A stretch of 64,000 bases of DNA from Pseudomonas proteolytica (GTDB lineage Bacteria; Pseudomonadota; Gammaproteobacteria; Pseudomonadales; Pseudomonadaceae): the NCBI RefSeq assembly GCF_007858275.1, contig NZ_VFEV01000009.1, positions 97,174-161,173 on the forward strand, given 5' to 3'. The translations under genes were made by a program, and so were the position numbers. Below, piece after piece: positions 1 to 8,379 of the stretch; positions within the stretch are counted from its first letter, which is position 1, and every line of letters starts with the position of its first letter. The notes beneath the pieces were generated by a model. That model was given only the letters and a program-made list of their open reading frames with translations. It did not search any database and was not told the origin of the DNA.

Positions 1-1023
1 AGTGTGTTCCGCGATGAACTGGACACCGAAGCAGCACTGAAGGTAATCGATGATCTGCACGAGGCCGGGGTCAAGGTGTTGATTCTCTCGGGTGGCGAGC
101 CCCTGCTGCGCGAAGACCTGTTCCAGCTCAGCGCCTATGCCCGCAGCAAGGGTTTTTTCGTGGCGCTGTCGAGCAATGGCACGCTGATCGATGAGGGCAA
201 TATCCAGCAGATCGCCGCCGCACGCTTTGACTATGTGGGCATCAGCATCGATGGCTTGAAGGCCACCCACGATGCCTTCCGCCAATGCGAGGGCAGTTTC
301 GAGCGCTCGATGCACGCCATCAACCTGTGCCGTCAGGCGGGGATCCGCGTCGGCCTGCGCACGACCCTGACCCAGGAAAACTACGCGCAGCTCCCGCAAC
401 TGCTGGCCCTGATGCGTGAATACGATGTGCAGAAGTTCTACCTCTCGCACCTCAACTACAGCGGGCGTGGCAAGCGCAGCCGGCAGCTGGACGCCCATCA
501 ACAAATGAGCCGCGACGCCATGCTGATGCTGTTCCAGCAGGCCTGGGACGACATCCAGAATGGCGTGGCCAGCGATTTTGTCAGTGGCAACAACGACGCC
601 GACGCCGTGCTGTTGCTGCAATGGGTGCACCAGCACCTGCCGGAACACTACCCGCAACTTGAACACCTGCTGCATGCCTGGGGCGGCAATGCCTCGGGCA
701 GTGGCATCGCCAATATCGACAACACCGGCGAAGTGCACCCGGACACTTACTGGTGGCAGCACTCGGTGGGCAATGTGCGCCACACCTCGTTCCGCGAGAT
801 CTGGCTGGAGCGCCCCGACCCGCTGCTGCTGCGCCTGCGCCAATACCCGCGCGAGATCGGTGGCCGTTGCACCGACTGCCGCTGGCTGGGCATTTGCAAT
901 GGCAACACCCGCACCCGCGCCTGGGCTGGCGGCGACCTTTGGGGCCCGGACCCCGGTTGCTACCTCAGCGACGCTGAAATCGCCCGCACGCCGCCCACCT
1001 TGATTCCTTGCTCGGCACGCTGA
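1..1023 (+). CDS. nirJ: NirJ, radical SAM protein of haem d1 biosynthesis (5' end outside window)
   Basis: NirJ removes the two propionate side chains during conversion of the sirohaem-derived precursor to haem d1, the cofactor of cytochrome cd1 nitrite reductase. The visible 340 codons are open from the first base, so the gene begins upstream. The N-terminal CxxxCxxC cluster of radical SAM enzymes is therefore not seen, but the downstream SGGEPLLRED motif (radical SAM GGEP) is present. The C-terminus has a SPASM-like cysteine set (CTDCRWLGIC, then a later C). The next gene is nirE, and nirJ-E-N is the end order of the P. aeruginosa nir operon. The order makes the assignment firm. Confidence 0.93.
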   Translation, partial: SVFRDELDTEAALKVIDDLHEAGVKVLILSGGEPLLREDLFQLSAYARSKGFFVALSSNGTLIDEGNIQQIAAARFDYVGISIDGLKATHDAFRQCEGSFERSMHAINLCRQAGIRVGLRTTLTQENYAQLPQLLALMREYDVQKFYLSHLNYSGRGKRSRQLDAHQQMSRDAMLMLFQQAWDDIQNGVASDFVSGNNDADAVLLLQWVHQHLPEHYPQLEHLLHAWGGNASGSGIANIDNTGEVHPDTYWWQHSVGNVRHTSFREIWLERPDPLLLRLRQYPREIGGRCTDCRWLGICNGNTRTRAWAGGDLWGPDPGCYLSDAEIARTPPTLIPCSAR

Positions 1024-1090
1024 ACCACCGGCCGGCTACCTGGTGAAACAACCGGGGGCCGCCAACCTGATGATGAACCAAGGAAGTCTC

Positions 1091-1924
1091 ATGCACTCAT
1101 CCCACGCGTTACCCTCCGTGCTGCACAGCCCCTTCCACCCCGGTGAAGTCGCCCTGGTCGGCGCCGGCCCCGGTGATCCGCGCCTGTTGACCCTGCGCGC
1201 CTGGAGCCTGTTGATGCAGGCCGATGCCGTGGTGTTCGACCGCCTGATCAGCGCCGACCTGCTGACCCTGATCCCGCTGACCTGTGCCCGCCATTACGTG
1301 GGCAAGGCCAGCGGGTATCACAGCCTGCCCCAGTCGCAGATCAACGAACTGCTGGCCGAGCTGGCCCTGCAGGGGCAGCGCGTGGTTCGGCTCAAGGGCG
1401 GCGACCCGTTCGTGTTTGGTCGCGGTGCCGAAGAACTGGAGTACCTGCTGGCACAAGGCGTTTCGTGCCAGGTGGTGCCAGGCATCACGGCGGCCTCCGG
1501 TTGCAGCGCCTATGCCGGCATCCCCCTGACCCACCGTGACCTGGTCAATTCGTGCCGCTTCGTCACCGGGCATTTGCAGCGCGACGGCGAATTGAAGTTA
1601 CCCTGGGCCAGCCTCGCCGACAGCACCCAGACCCTGGTGTTCTACATGGGCCTGTCGAACCTGGCGATGATCGCTGAGCGCCTGATCGATGCCGGCCTAC
1701 CCGCCGACACGCCCGCTGCGTTGATCTGCAACGGCGCCCGCGCCGACCAGCAGGTGCATCGCGGCACCCTGCGCCTGCTGCCAGCCATGGCCTTGATGTG
1801 CGAGCCCGGGGTGCCGACCTTGACGGTGATCGGGCATGTGGTCGACCTGTTTGCCGATGCGGCCCTGCACTACCCCGCCAGCCTGGCGCCCGCACACCGC
1901 GCAGTGTCCGGGGTGGCGGTATGA
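1091..1924 (+). CDS. nirE: NirE, uroporphyrinogen-III C-methyltransferase
   Basis: S-adenosylmethionine-dependent methylation of uroporphyrinogen III to precorrin-2, the entry step to haem d1 (the same reaction as CobA/SUMT). The 277-residue protein shows the family glycine loops VGAGPGDPRLLTLRA, VRLKGGDPFVFGRG and VPGITAASGCSAYAGIP. An in-frame ATG at 1070 exists, but AAGGAAG sits just ahead of the ATG at 1091, so I use 1091. Its stop overlaps the nirN start (ATGA). Position between nirJ and nirN indicates the denitrification paralogue, not the sirohaem or cobalamin enzyme. Confidence 0.93.
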   Translation: MHSSHALPSVLHSPFHPGEVALVGAGPGDPRLLTLRAWSLLMQADAVVFDRLISADLLTLIPLTCARHYVGKASGYHSLPQSQINELLAELALQGQRVVRLKGGDPFVFGRGAEELEYLLAQGVSCQVVPGITAASGCSAYAGIPLTHRDLVNSCRFVTGHLQRDGELKLPWASLADSTQTLVFYMGLSNLAMIAERLIDAGLPADTPAALICNGARADQQVHRGTLRLLPAMALMCEPGVPTLTVIGHVVDLFADAALHYPASLAPAHRAVSGVAV

Positions 1925-3381
1925 AACGCCTGTGGCTGGTGCCACTGCTCTGGGCCAGCGCCGCCCACGGCGCAACCGATGCCGCCGCCGATTATCAGCA
2001 GCATTGCCAAAGCTGCCATGGCCTCAACCGGGTCGGCAGCAGCGGCCCGGCGTTGCTGCCCGAGAGCCTGGGGCGGATCAAGCCGGCCGAAATTCGCCAG
2101 GTGATCGAGCAAGGCCGCCCGGCCAGCCAGATGGCAGCATTCGCCCCGCTGCTGACGGCGCAACAGATCGACGGCCTGGTGAGCTTCTTGCAACAGCCGC
2201 CCGCCACGCCCGCGACCTGGAGCGAGCAGGACATGCGCAGCAGCCATCGCCAATTGGCCGACCTCAGTCAACTGCCCAGCACCCCGCAGCACCACGCCGA
2301 CCCGCTGAACCTGTTTGTGGTGGTGGAATCGGGCGATCATCACATCGATATTCTCGACGGGGATCGCTTTGAAGTGCTCGACCGTTTTGCCTCGCACTTT
2401 GCTGTACATGGCGGGCCGAAGTTCTCGCCGGACGGGCGCTTTGTGTACTTCGCTTCGCGCGACGGCTGGATCAGCCTGTATGACCTGCACAACCTCACGC
2501 TGATCGCCGAGATCCGCGCCGGCCTCAATACCCGCAACCTCGCGGTGAGCAAGGATGGGCGCTGGGTGCTGGTGGGCAATTACCTGCCCGGGAACCTGGT
2601 GGTGCTGGATGCGCGCGACCTGTCACTGGTCAAGACGCTGCCGACGGGCTCACGGGTCAGCGCGGTGTACACCGCCCCGCCGCGCAACAGTTTTATCGTC
2701 GCCCTCAAGGATGTGAATGAAGTCTGGGAGTTGTCCTACGCGGCGCCCAAACCGGACTTCGAGCCCCGGCGCATCCAGGCCCAGGATGTGCTCGATGACT
2801 TTTCCTTTTCCCCCGACTACCGCCAACTGCTCGCCACCTCACGCAAGGCCGGCGGCGGGCAAGTGATCGACCTCGACTCCGGGCAGGTGGTGACCGACAT
2901 TGCACTGGCGGGCATGCCGCACTTGGGCTCGGGCACTTACTGGCAACGCAACGGGCAGTGGGTATTTGCCACGCCGAATATCAGCAAGGGGCAGATTTCG
3001 GTGCTGGACCTCAAGACCTGGAAGCTGATCAAACAGATCCCCACCTTGGGGCCTGGGTTCTTTATGCGCAGCCACGCCAACTCGCGCTATGTATGGAGTG
3101 ATGTGTTTTTTGGTCCGGACAACGACGCGATCCACTTGATCGACAAGCAGACCCTGGAAATCGCCCACACCCTACGGCCGATGCCGGGCAAGACCGCGGC
3201 GCACGTGGAATTCACCCGGGATGGACGCTACCTGCTGCTGAGCATCTGGGACCGTGAGGGTGCGTTGATCGTGTACGACAGCCAGACCTTGCAGGAGGTC
3301 AAGCGCCTGCCCATGAACAAGCCATCGGGCAAGTACAACGTGGGCAACAAGATCGAGTTTGCCGAAGGGACTTCCCATTAG
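1921..3381 (+). CDS. nirN: NirN, periplasmic cytochrome of haem d1 maturation
   Basis: NirN resembles the nitrite reductase NirS and oxidises dihydro-haem d1 to haem d1 in the periplasm before transfer to NirS. The 486-residue protein starts with a signal peptide (MKRLWLVPLLWASAAHGA). A c-type haem site CQSCH lies at residues 29-33, followed by a beta-propeller-like d1 domain from about residue 120 to the end. The ATG overlaps the nirE stop by four bases, indicating translational coupling. It is the last gene of the nir operon, and a long REP palindrome begins four bases after its stop. Confidence 0.92.
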   Translation: MKRLWLVPLLWASAAHGATDAAADYQQHCQSCHGLNRVGSSGPALLPESLGRIKPAEIRQVIEQGRPASQMAAFAPLLTAQQIDGLVSFLQQPPATPATWSEQDMRSSHRQLADLSQLPSTPQHHADPLNLFVVVESGDHHIDILDGDRFEVLDRFASHFAVHGGPKFSPDGRFVYFASRDGWISLYDLHNLTLIAEIRAGLNTRNLAVSKDGRWVLVGNYLPGNLVVLDARDLSLVKTLPTGSRVSAVYTAPPRNSFIVALKDVNEVWELSYAAPKPDFEPRRIQAQDVLDDFSFSPDYRQLLATSRKAGGGQVIDLDSGQVVTDIALAGMPHLGSGTYWQRNGQWVFATPNISKGQISVLDLKTWKLIKQIPTLGPGFFMRSHANSRYVWSDVFFGPDNDAIHLIDKQTLEIAHTLRPMPGKTAAHVEFTRDGRYLLLSIWDREGALIVYDSQTLQEVKRLPMNKPSGKYNVGNKIEFAEGTSH

Positions 3382-3384
3382 CCT

Positions 3385-3633
3385 GTGGCGAGCGGGGCTG
3401 TCGTGGTGAGTGGGGCTTGTTGTGGCGAGCGGGCTTGCCCCGCGCTGGGCTGCGAAGCAGCCCCAAAACCAGGCAACGGGCAATGCCTGACACACCTCAT
3501 TGTTCTTGAATGGGGCTGCTTCGCAGCCCAGCGCGGGGCAAGCCCGCTCGCCACAACAAGCCCACTCACCACAACAAGCCCCACTCACCACAACAGCCCC
3601 GCTCACCACAACAGCCCCGCTCACCACGACAGG
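3385..3633. repeat. REP palindrome with tandemly expanded heads
   Basis: Positions 3422-3464 and 3512-3554 form a perfect 43-base inverted repeat around a 47-base spacer. The terminal 18-19 bases of the unit are repeated in tandem outward: two copies on the left (3385-3402, 3403-3421) and four on the right (3555-3572, 3573-3591, 3592-3609, 3610-3627). The block fills the gap between the convergent nirN and EAL stops and could terminate both. Almost the same 42 bases recur at 60233-60274. It is a REP-type element of the Pseudomonas kind, not a CRISPR array. Confidence 0.85.
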
Positions 3634-3634
3634 G

Positions 3635-5737
3635 CTATGCATCGGCCTCATCGCTGACCCGGTCCGCACGCTCGCGCACAAAGCCTTGCACGGCTTCGCC
3701 AGGCAGCGCTTTGCTGAAATACCAGCCCTGGATAATCAGCTCCGCCCCGGCGTGCCCCCTGCCCGACTGTAGGAACGCCAACTGCTCGGCCGTCTCCACG
3801 CCTTCCACCACCACGCCCAGGTTCAGTGCTTCACAAAAGCGCAACATGCCGGTCAAGACCTGCGCGCCCTTGGGGTCCTGCTGGGCCACCACAAAACTGC
3901 GGTCGATCTTGATGAAGTCGACCGGAAACTGGTGCAGATAACTCAGCGCGGAATACCCTGTGCCGAAGTCGTCGATATAAACCTTGGCCCCAATGGCCTG
4001 CAGTTTCTCGATTATCTGCCGGGTTATCTGGATATCGCCCACCAGCGCATCCTCGGTGATTTCCACTGACACCTGGCCGTTGGCCTGGGACAGGATCTGC
4101 ACCAGTTGCTTGCCGTACGCCGGGGTCATCAGGGTAGCGCTGGAGATATTGATGGTGATTGGCAGCGCAAACCCGATTTTCTGCCACTTCTGGTACTGGC
4201 GCACCGCCTGGGAAGCCACCCACAGGTCGACGTCCGGCATCAAGCGGGCCTGGGCCAGCCACTGGAGGAACTCCCAGGGCGAATGCACCTTGCCTGCGCC
4301 ATCACGGGCACGCATCAGGGCTTCGCAGCCGGTGCACAAGCCTGTCCGGGAGGACACTTGGGGCTGGTACTCCAGGTAGAACTCGTAGTCGCTGATCTGC
4401 TGGATCCTGCTTAAATCAAGGGCCTGGCGGGCCAGCGCCTTGTGCGACGTCAGCACCGGGTCCATTTCCAGCAGTCGGCCTTTTTCTTCGAGCCCGCGAA
4501 AGGTCATGTCGAATGACTTGAGGTAGACGGTCGCGCCCTCCAGGGTCTGCCGATGGATTGCCCGGATATAGGGCGCGTAGACCAGCGTCCCCACCCCCAG
4601 CAACACCAGTTGCAGGGCCACCGCGGCCAAATCGCCCTGGGTGCTCAGGTAGGCATTGAGCAGCACCGGCGCGGTGAACGGCACACTGGCCACCGCCGGC
4701 GAGACCCAACCGGCCTGCACCACGAGCAATGCCAGCATGGTGTTGATCACCGGGACGGCTAAAAAGGGAATAAACAGGCGCGGATTGAGGATGATGGGCA
4801 AGCCAAACAGCAACACCTCGCTGACGTTGAACAGCGACAACGGCAGGCTGGCCACGGCGAGCAGGCGCATGGACTGGCTCTTGGAAAACAGCAGAATCGC
4901 CAGCAACAGACACAGGGAACCGCCAGCCCCGCCAATAAAGGCAAAGCACCCCAGCAGGCCGGCATTCAGCACATAGAGGATGGGCTCTCCCGCCGCCAAC
5001 GCCGCCCCATTGAGCACCACCGCCTGATCCAGTGCGTCAAACAGCGGCTGGATCGCATACACACCATGGATGCCAAAAAACCACAGCAGCGAATTGATCG
5101 CGGTAATAAACATCCCGCTGCCATAAGGCGACTGCAACGCATCAAGCATCACCGGGCCCTGGAACTGGGCCACATGGGGAACCTGCAACAGCAACGACAA
5201 CGTCGCCACCAGCAGCAACGCAGTGATTGCCCCCGGTACGACCATGTTGATGGTGCCCTTGAGGTTGTGTCCCACCAGGTCCTCATTGACCAGACGGGTC
5301 CAGCGGTACCGATGCAGCCAGGCAATCACCGGGACATTGATCAGCGGCGAGGCAATGGCAATGAACAAGACAAACGTCGCCGAGGCGCGGGGGTAGTCGC
5401 GCAGGACAAAGGTGGCGATGACGACATGCGCCAGGCACAGGAAGGCCACGGGCAACTGGGGTAAGCGGTGCTGGATCGCCAACATATAGCCGATGGAAGC
5501 CGCGACCAGCAGGGGGATCACGGAGCTGATCTGGGCATGCAGGCCCGCCAGGAATGCCACCACCGGCGGTGGGAAATCGAGGATCCGGGCACATTCGGAC
5601 AACAGCAGGAACCCTGCCGAGACCAGCAGGCACGGCAGGATCCACAACAGCCCCTCACGGATGGCCCGCAGCGACTCCGTGCTCGCCAGGGCCGCCAGGC
5701 GTTGGGTGAAAAAGAGTTTGAACAGCGTTTGCGCCAT
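3635..5737 (-). CDS. PTS EIIC-like membrane domain fused to EAL phosphodiesterase
   Basis: This 700-residue protein joins a multi-span membrane domain (about residues 10-420) resembling the sugar-transporting EIIC subunit of phosphotransferase systems to a C-terminal EAL domain (about 440-690) that should hydrolyse cyclic di-GMP. Catalytic signatures look complete: CEALMRARDG, VEITEDAL, IDDFGTGYSALSYL, KIDRSFV and VVEGVET. No EIIA or EIIB gene is in the window, so the EIIC part is more likely a ligand sensor than a transporter; that is inference. I start at 5737 because AAGGAG sits eight bases ahead, although the frame is open further upstream. It is transcribed towards nirN. Confidence 0.85.
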   Translation of the reverse strand: MAQTLFKLFFTQRLAALASTESLRAIREGLLWILPCLLVSAGFLLLSECARILDFPPPVVAFLAGLHAQISSVIPLLVAASIGYMLAIQHRLPQLPVAFLCLAHVVIATFVLRDYPRASATFVLFIAIASPLINVPVIAWLHRYRWTRLVNEDLVGHNLKGTINMVVPGAITALLLVATLSLLLQVPHVAQFQGPVMLDALQSPYGSGMFITAINSLLWFFGIHGVYAIQPLFDALDQAVVLNGAALAAGEPILYVLNAGLLGCFAFIGGAGGSLCLLLAILLFSKSQSMRLLAVASLPLSLFNVSEVLLFGLPIILNPRLFIPFLAVPVINTMLALLVVQAGWVSPAVASVPFTAPVLLNAYLSTQGDLAAVALQLVLLGVGTLVYAPYIRAIHRQTLEGATVYLKSFDMTFRGLEEKGRLLEMDPVLTSHKALARQALDLSRIQQISDYEFYLEYQPQVSSRTGLCTGCEALMRARDGAGKVHSPWEFLQWLAQARLMPDVDLWVASQAVRQYQKWQKIGFALPITINISSATLMTPAYGKQLVQILSQANGQVSVEITEDALVGDIQITRQIIEKLQAIGAKVYIDDFGTGYSALSYLHQFPVDFIKIDRSFVVAQQDPKGAQVLTGMLRFCEALNLGVVVEGVETAEQLAFLQSGRGHAGAELIIQGWYFSKALPGEAVQGFVRERADRVSDEADA

Positions 5738-6135
5738 GATTTTCTCCTTACACCCTTCCTGGCCTTGAGGCTGCCTGATCGGGGGCAGCGCTTCAATCGG
5801 AGTCTTCAACGAGGGGTTAACGCTACACGCCCAGGCACCGGGAGTGAAAGGGTTTTGCCCCGCCTGGGCAGGATAAATCGCCCCTCCATACCTGCGGGCG
5901 CACTGGCAAGGGTGTAATTTCCTACGCTTTTTGAAACAATAGCCCGCTTAAGGGCAGTACTGCCCGTGGGTGCGCCAGCTATTGTCGGAACCAATGGTCA
6001 CCCACACAGGTCTTGAGCTGAGCAGGTCTACCGACCTAAAGGCCGGTATCGAATGAATCGATCCGCAGACCACTTCTACACGCGCGGGTGTCGGCACACC
6101 GACTGGCCCAGCAATCTCAGGGAGATGTATTGAAC
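5738..6135. promoter_or_regulatory. Intergenic control region between divergent genes, with a 14-base perfect palindrome
   Basis: These 398 bases separate the EAL gene (minus) from a small membrane-protein gene (plus). No convincing gene was found; short open frames here lack ribosome sites. The palindrome GGGCAGTACTGCCC lies at 5952-5965 and is a possible operator. Further short dyads (for example around 6030-6045) surround it. Promoter boxes could not be assigned with confidence. Confidence 0.4.
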
Positions 6136-6396
6136 ATGCAACGCAGGATCTCAAATCGCGCACGACCTCTGGTTTTCACTGTAGTGCTCTGGTTGTGTGG
6201 GGTCGCCGTACTGTTTTTGATCAAGGCCGCCGTCGAAGCCGTCCAAGGGCCTATCAGCAAGACCTGGGTCGACTTGACGCTGGTACTCGCCGCGTACCTG
6301 TTCTTTTTCTTGCTCGATCCACTGCAACAGTGGACGGCCAATCGCCTGCGCAAACGCGCCCGCCGCAAAAGCCGTTACGAACAAGCCTCATCCTGA
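6136..6396 (+). CDS. Small two-span membrane protein, unknown function
   Basis: An 86-residue protein with two hydrophobic segments (about residues 11-30, PLVFTVVLWLCGVAVLFLIK, and about 43-60, WVDLTLVLAAYLFFFLL). It has a very basic C-terminal tail, RLRKRARRKSRYE, predicted to stay in the cytoplasm. An earlier in-frame start at 6088 exists, but GGGAG at 6119-6123 favours the ATG at 6136. I do not recognise the family. It precedes another small unknown gene by 32 bases and may share its transcript. Confidence 0.6.
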   Translation: MQRRISNRARPLVFTVVLWLCGVAVLFLIKAAVEAVQGPISKTWVDLTLVLAAYLFFFLLDPLQQWTANRLRKRARRKSRYEQASS

Positions 6397-6428
6397 CGTT
6401 GTAACCCCTGTACTCCTGGAGCAACCCC

Positions 6429-6767
6429 GTGTCTGAACCTGGCGAAAACCATCAGCTGGCCCTGGATATCTTTTTGAACCAGCATCCCGAGTTGCGCGCC
6501 GAACTGGACACCCTCAACCCTCTGGCCGCCCAGGCCAAGCGCCAGACCATGGAGCAATACCGCCGCGAGCTTTTGCACGAAGCCTTCGAGGCCCAGGCAG
6601 AATCCCAGAACCTGTTTGCGTGGGAGCTGACACTGCAACTGATCAGCCAGTCGCCACAGGAGTTCGCCGCCAGGCGCCTGGAGGTGCACAGGGAAGTCGC
6701 TCAAATGGCGGGCCTGGAGTGGGGTGAGTACTGTCAGTTGCATGGCCTGGCTGAGCACTCCTCTTAA
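6429..6767 (+). CDS. Conserved small hypothetical protein
   Basis: A 112-residue acidic, probably all-helical soluble protein (MSEPGENHQLALDIFLNQ at the N-terminus). It starts with GTG, preceded by CTGGAG eight bases upstream. It may belong to one of the Pseudomonas-restricted DUF families (DUF6388 is my guess from memory, not verified). Its stop overlaps by four bases the stop of the convergent T6SS kinase gene. No function can be inferred. Confidence 0.6.
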   Translation: MSEPGENHQLALDIFLNQHPELRAELDTLNPLAAQAKRQTMEQYRRELLHEAFEAQAESQNLFAWELTLQLISQSPQEFAARRLEVHREVAQMAGLEWGEYCQLHGLAEHSS

Positions 6768-7651
6768 CGAGCACGGGCGGCGAACCAGCGGCCCACCACC
6801 GAGTGTTCACACTGCATGGCTGCCTGCAACTCGTCGGTGGTGATGGTTCGATGCTGCGGGTTGCTACTGAGCGCAACCCTCAACGCTGGCCAGCAACGCC
6901 GTGGCAGTTGCCGGGGAGGCTCCCGCCGCCCTCCTTGTGCACTACGCCCGCCCAGCGCCAAGTCGTACAACAGGCACGCGGTTGCATAGAGCTCCGTGCT
7001 GGCCGACAGCAGCGCGCCGTCCAACAGTTCGGGGGCCGCGTAGGCCGGTGTCCAGGCGCTGAAGCGCCGGGGATTCAAAGCCGCCAGCTCCGTCAACGGC
7101 GCAGCCGTGGCTTGGGCCAGGCCAAAGTCAAACAGACGCAGCCCGTCATCCACCAACATGACATTGCTGGGCTTCACATCGCCGTGCAGCACACCTTGTC
7201 GATGGACATGACCCAGCGCATCCAGTAGCCCAGTTGCAATAGGCCGCAATTGCTGCCAGGGCAGCCCGCGCGGACAGTCGAGCAACAATTGGTCCAGAGT
7301 CATGCCACTCATCAACTCCATGGTAAAGAACGCCACCCCAGCGACCGTGTCCACGTCAAACGCAAACACCCGCACCACGTGCTCATGTCGCAGGTAGCGG
7401 GTCAGGGAAAACTCGCTGTAGAGCAGCAGGTGCGCGTCCTGTGACTGGGCAAGGTTTTCACCGAGGACCTTGAGCGCCACCCGGGGCCTCGGTTCGCCGA
7501 ATTCCTCATGGAGCAAGTCACGGGCCCGGTACACGGTGCCCATGCCACCCACCCCGAGCACCCGTTCCAGGCGATAGCGACCGGCAAGTAACTTCGGCAT
7601 AGAAGCTCTGGCGCCGGGCGGAGCGCTGGACTGGGGTTGTTTTGCGATCAT
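6764..7651 (-). CDS. stk1: T6SS-associated serine/threonine protein kinase
   Basis: A 295-residue Hanks-type kinase with glycine loop GVGGMGTVY (about residues 33-41), the ALKVL lysine near 61, catalytic loop LHGDVKPSNVML and the DFG motif in LRLFDFGLAQ, so it should be active. It lacks the transmembrane and periplasmic part of PpkA and is a soluble Stk1-like kinase. In P. aeruginosa HSI-II the last two genes are stp1 and stk1, as here. The likely substrate is the FHA-domain protein encoded in the same operon. The ATG overlaps the stp1 stop (ATGA). Last gene of the operon. Confidence 0.88.
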   Translation of the reverse strand: MIAKQPQSSAPPGARASMPKLLAGRYRLERVLGVGGMGTVYRARDLLHEEFGEPRPRVALKVLGENLAQSQDAHLLLYSEFSLTRYLRHEHVVRVFAFDVDTVAGVAFFTMELMSGMTLDQLLLDCPRGLPWQQLRPIATGLLDALGHVHRQGVLHGDVKPSNVMLVDDGLRLFDFGLAQATAAPLTELAALNPRRFSAWTPAYAAPELLDGALLSASTELYATACLLYDLALGGRSAQGGRREPPRQLPRRCWPALRVALSSNPQHRTITTDELQAAMQCEHSVVGRWFAARAR

Positions 7652-8379
7652 GGTTTTATAACCACCGCCGTCAGATTATCCCGCGCTTCACCGCGCAGGA
7701 CCCCATCAAACAAACGATCCAGCATTGACTCAGGGGTTGCCAGGCTCAACGCCTGACCCAGTTCGGCATGGCTCAGCGCCTGGTACAGGCCGTCACTGCA
7801 CAGCAGGAATACATCTCCTGGGTTATGGGTCAGCTCCAACACCTCCAGCGCCACCGGCTCATCGGCTCCGATCGCGCGGGTCAAGGCATTCGCGGCCGGA
7901 TGGGCGCGGGCCTGTGCAGGGCTCAACTGCTGCTCGACAATCAGTTGCTCCTGTAGCGAGTGGTCGCGGGACAACTGGTACAACGTGCGTTCGCGCCACA
8001 GATAACAGCGGCTGTCCCCGGCCCAGATGCAGACGGCACGATCCCCCTCCAGCAACAGGACCACCACCGTACTGCCCATGGTGCAATCCACATTCGAGCT
8101 GGTTACGGTGATCTCCTGGCGCAAGCGCCGGTCAAGCCATTGCAGGCAAAGGCAGACCCTCTTGATCCGCGCATCGAGGCCGCCGCCGCTGGGCAGCGAA
8201 GCCAGGCTATCGACCACCCACTGGCTGGCGACATCCCCCGCGCGGTGGCCACCCATGCCGTCGGCCACCGCCCAACAGCCCATCTGCGGGTGTTGAAGAA
8301 ATGCATCCTCGTTACGCGGCCTGACCTTGCCACGATCTGTGCGCCCTGCACTGCTACAGGCATCAAGCCGCGGGCTCAC
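7648..8379 (-). CDS. stp1: T6SS-associated PP2C-type protein phosphatase
   Basis: A 243-residue PPM/PP2C phosphatase opposing Stk1 in threonine-phosphorylation control of the T6SS. Metal-binding motifs are visible: DRGKVRPRNEDAF, AVADGMGGHRAGDVAS, DGLYQ and the C-terminal ARDNLTAVVI. An ATG at 8409 would give 34 bases of overlap with tssM. I choose the GTG at 8379, which overlaps the tssM stop by exactly four bases and has GGAG five bases ahead, matching the coupling style of this operon. Confidence 0.88.
   Translation of the reverse strand: MSPRLDACSSAGRTDRGKVRPRNEDAFLQHPQMGCWAVADGMGGHRAGDVASQWVVDSLASLPSGGGLDARIKRVCLCLQWLDRRLRQEITVTSSNVDCTMGSTVVVLLLEGDRAVCIWAGDSRCYLWRERTLYQLSRDHSLQEQLIVEQQLSPAQARAHPAANALTRAIGADEPVALEVLELTHNPGDVFLLCSDGLYQALSHAELGQALSLATPESMLDRLFDGVLRGEARDNLTAVVIKP

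Noticed and set aside
3555..3627. Tandem 18-19-base units resembling a short CRISPR array
   Set aside because: Units are contiguous with no unique spacers and are partial copies of the neighbouring REP palindrome.
3172..3681. Minus-strand frame encoding repeated SGAVV segments
   Set aside because: The repetitive protein is only the translation of the REP tandem block, not a gene.
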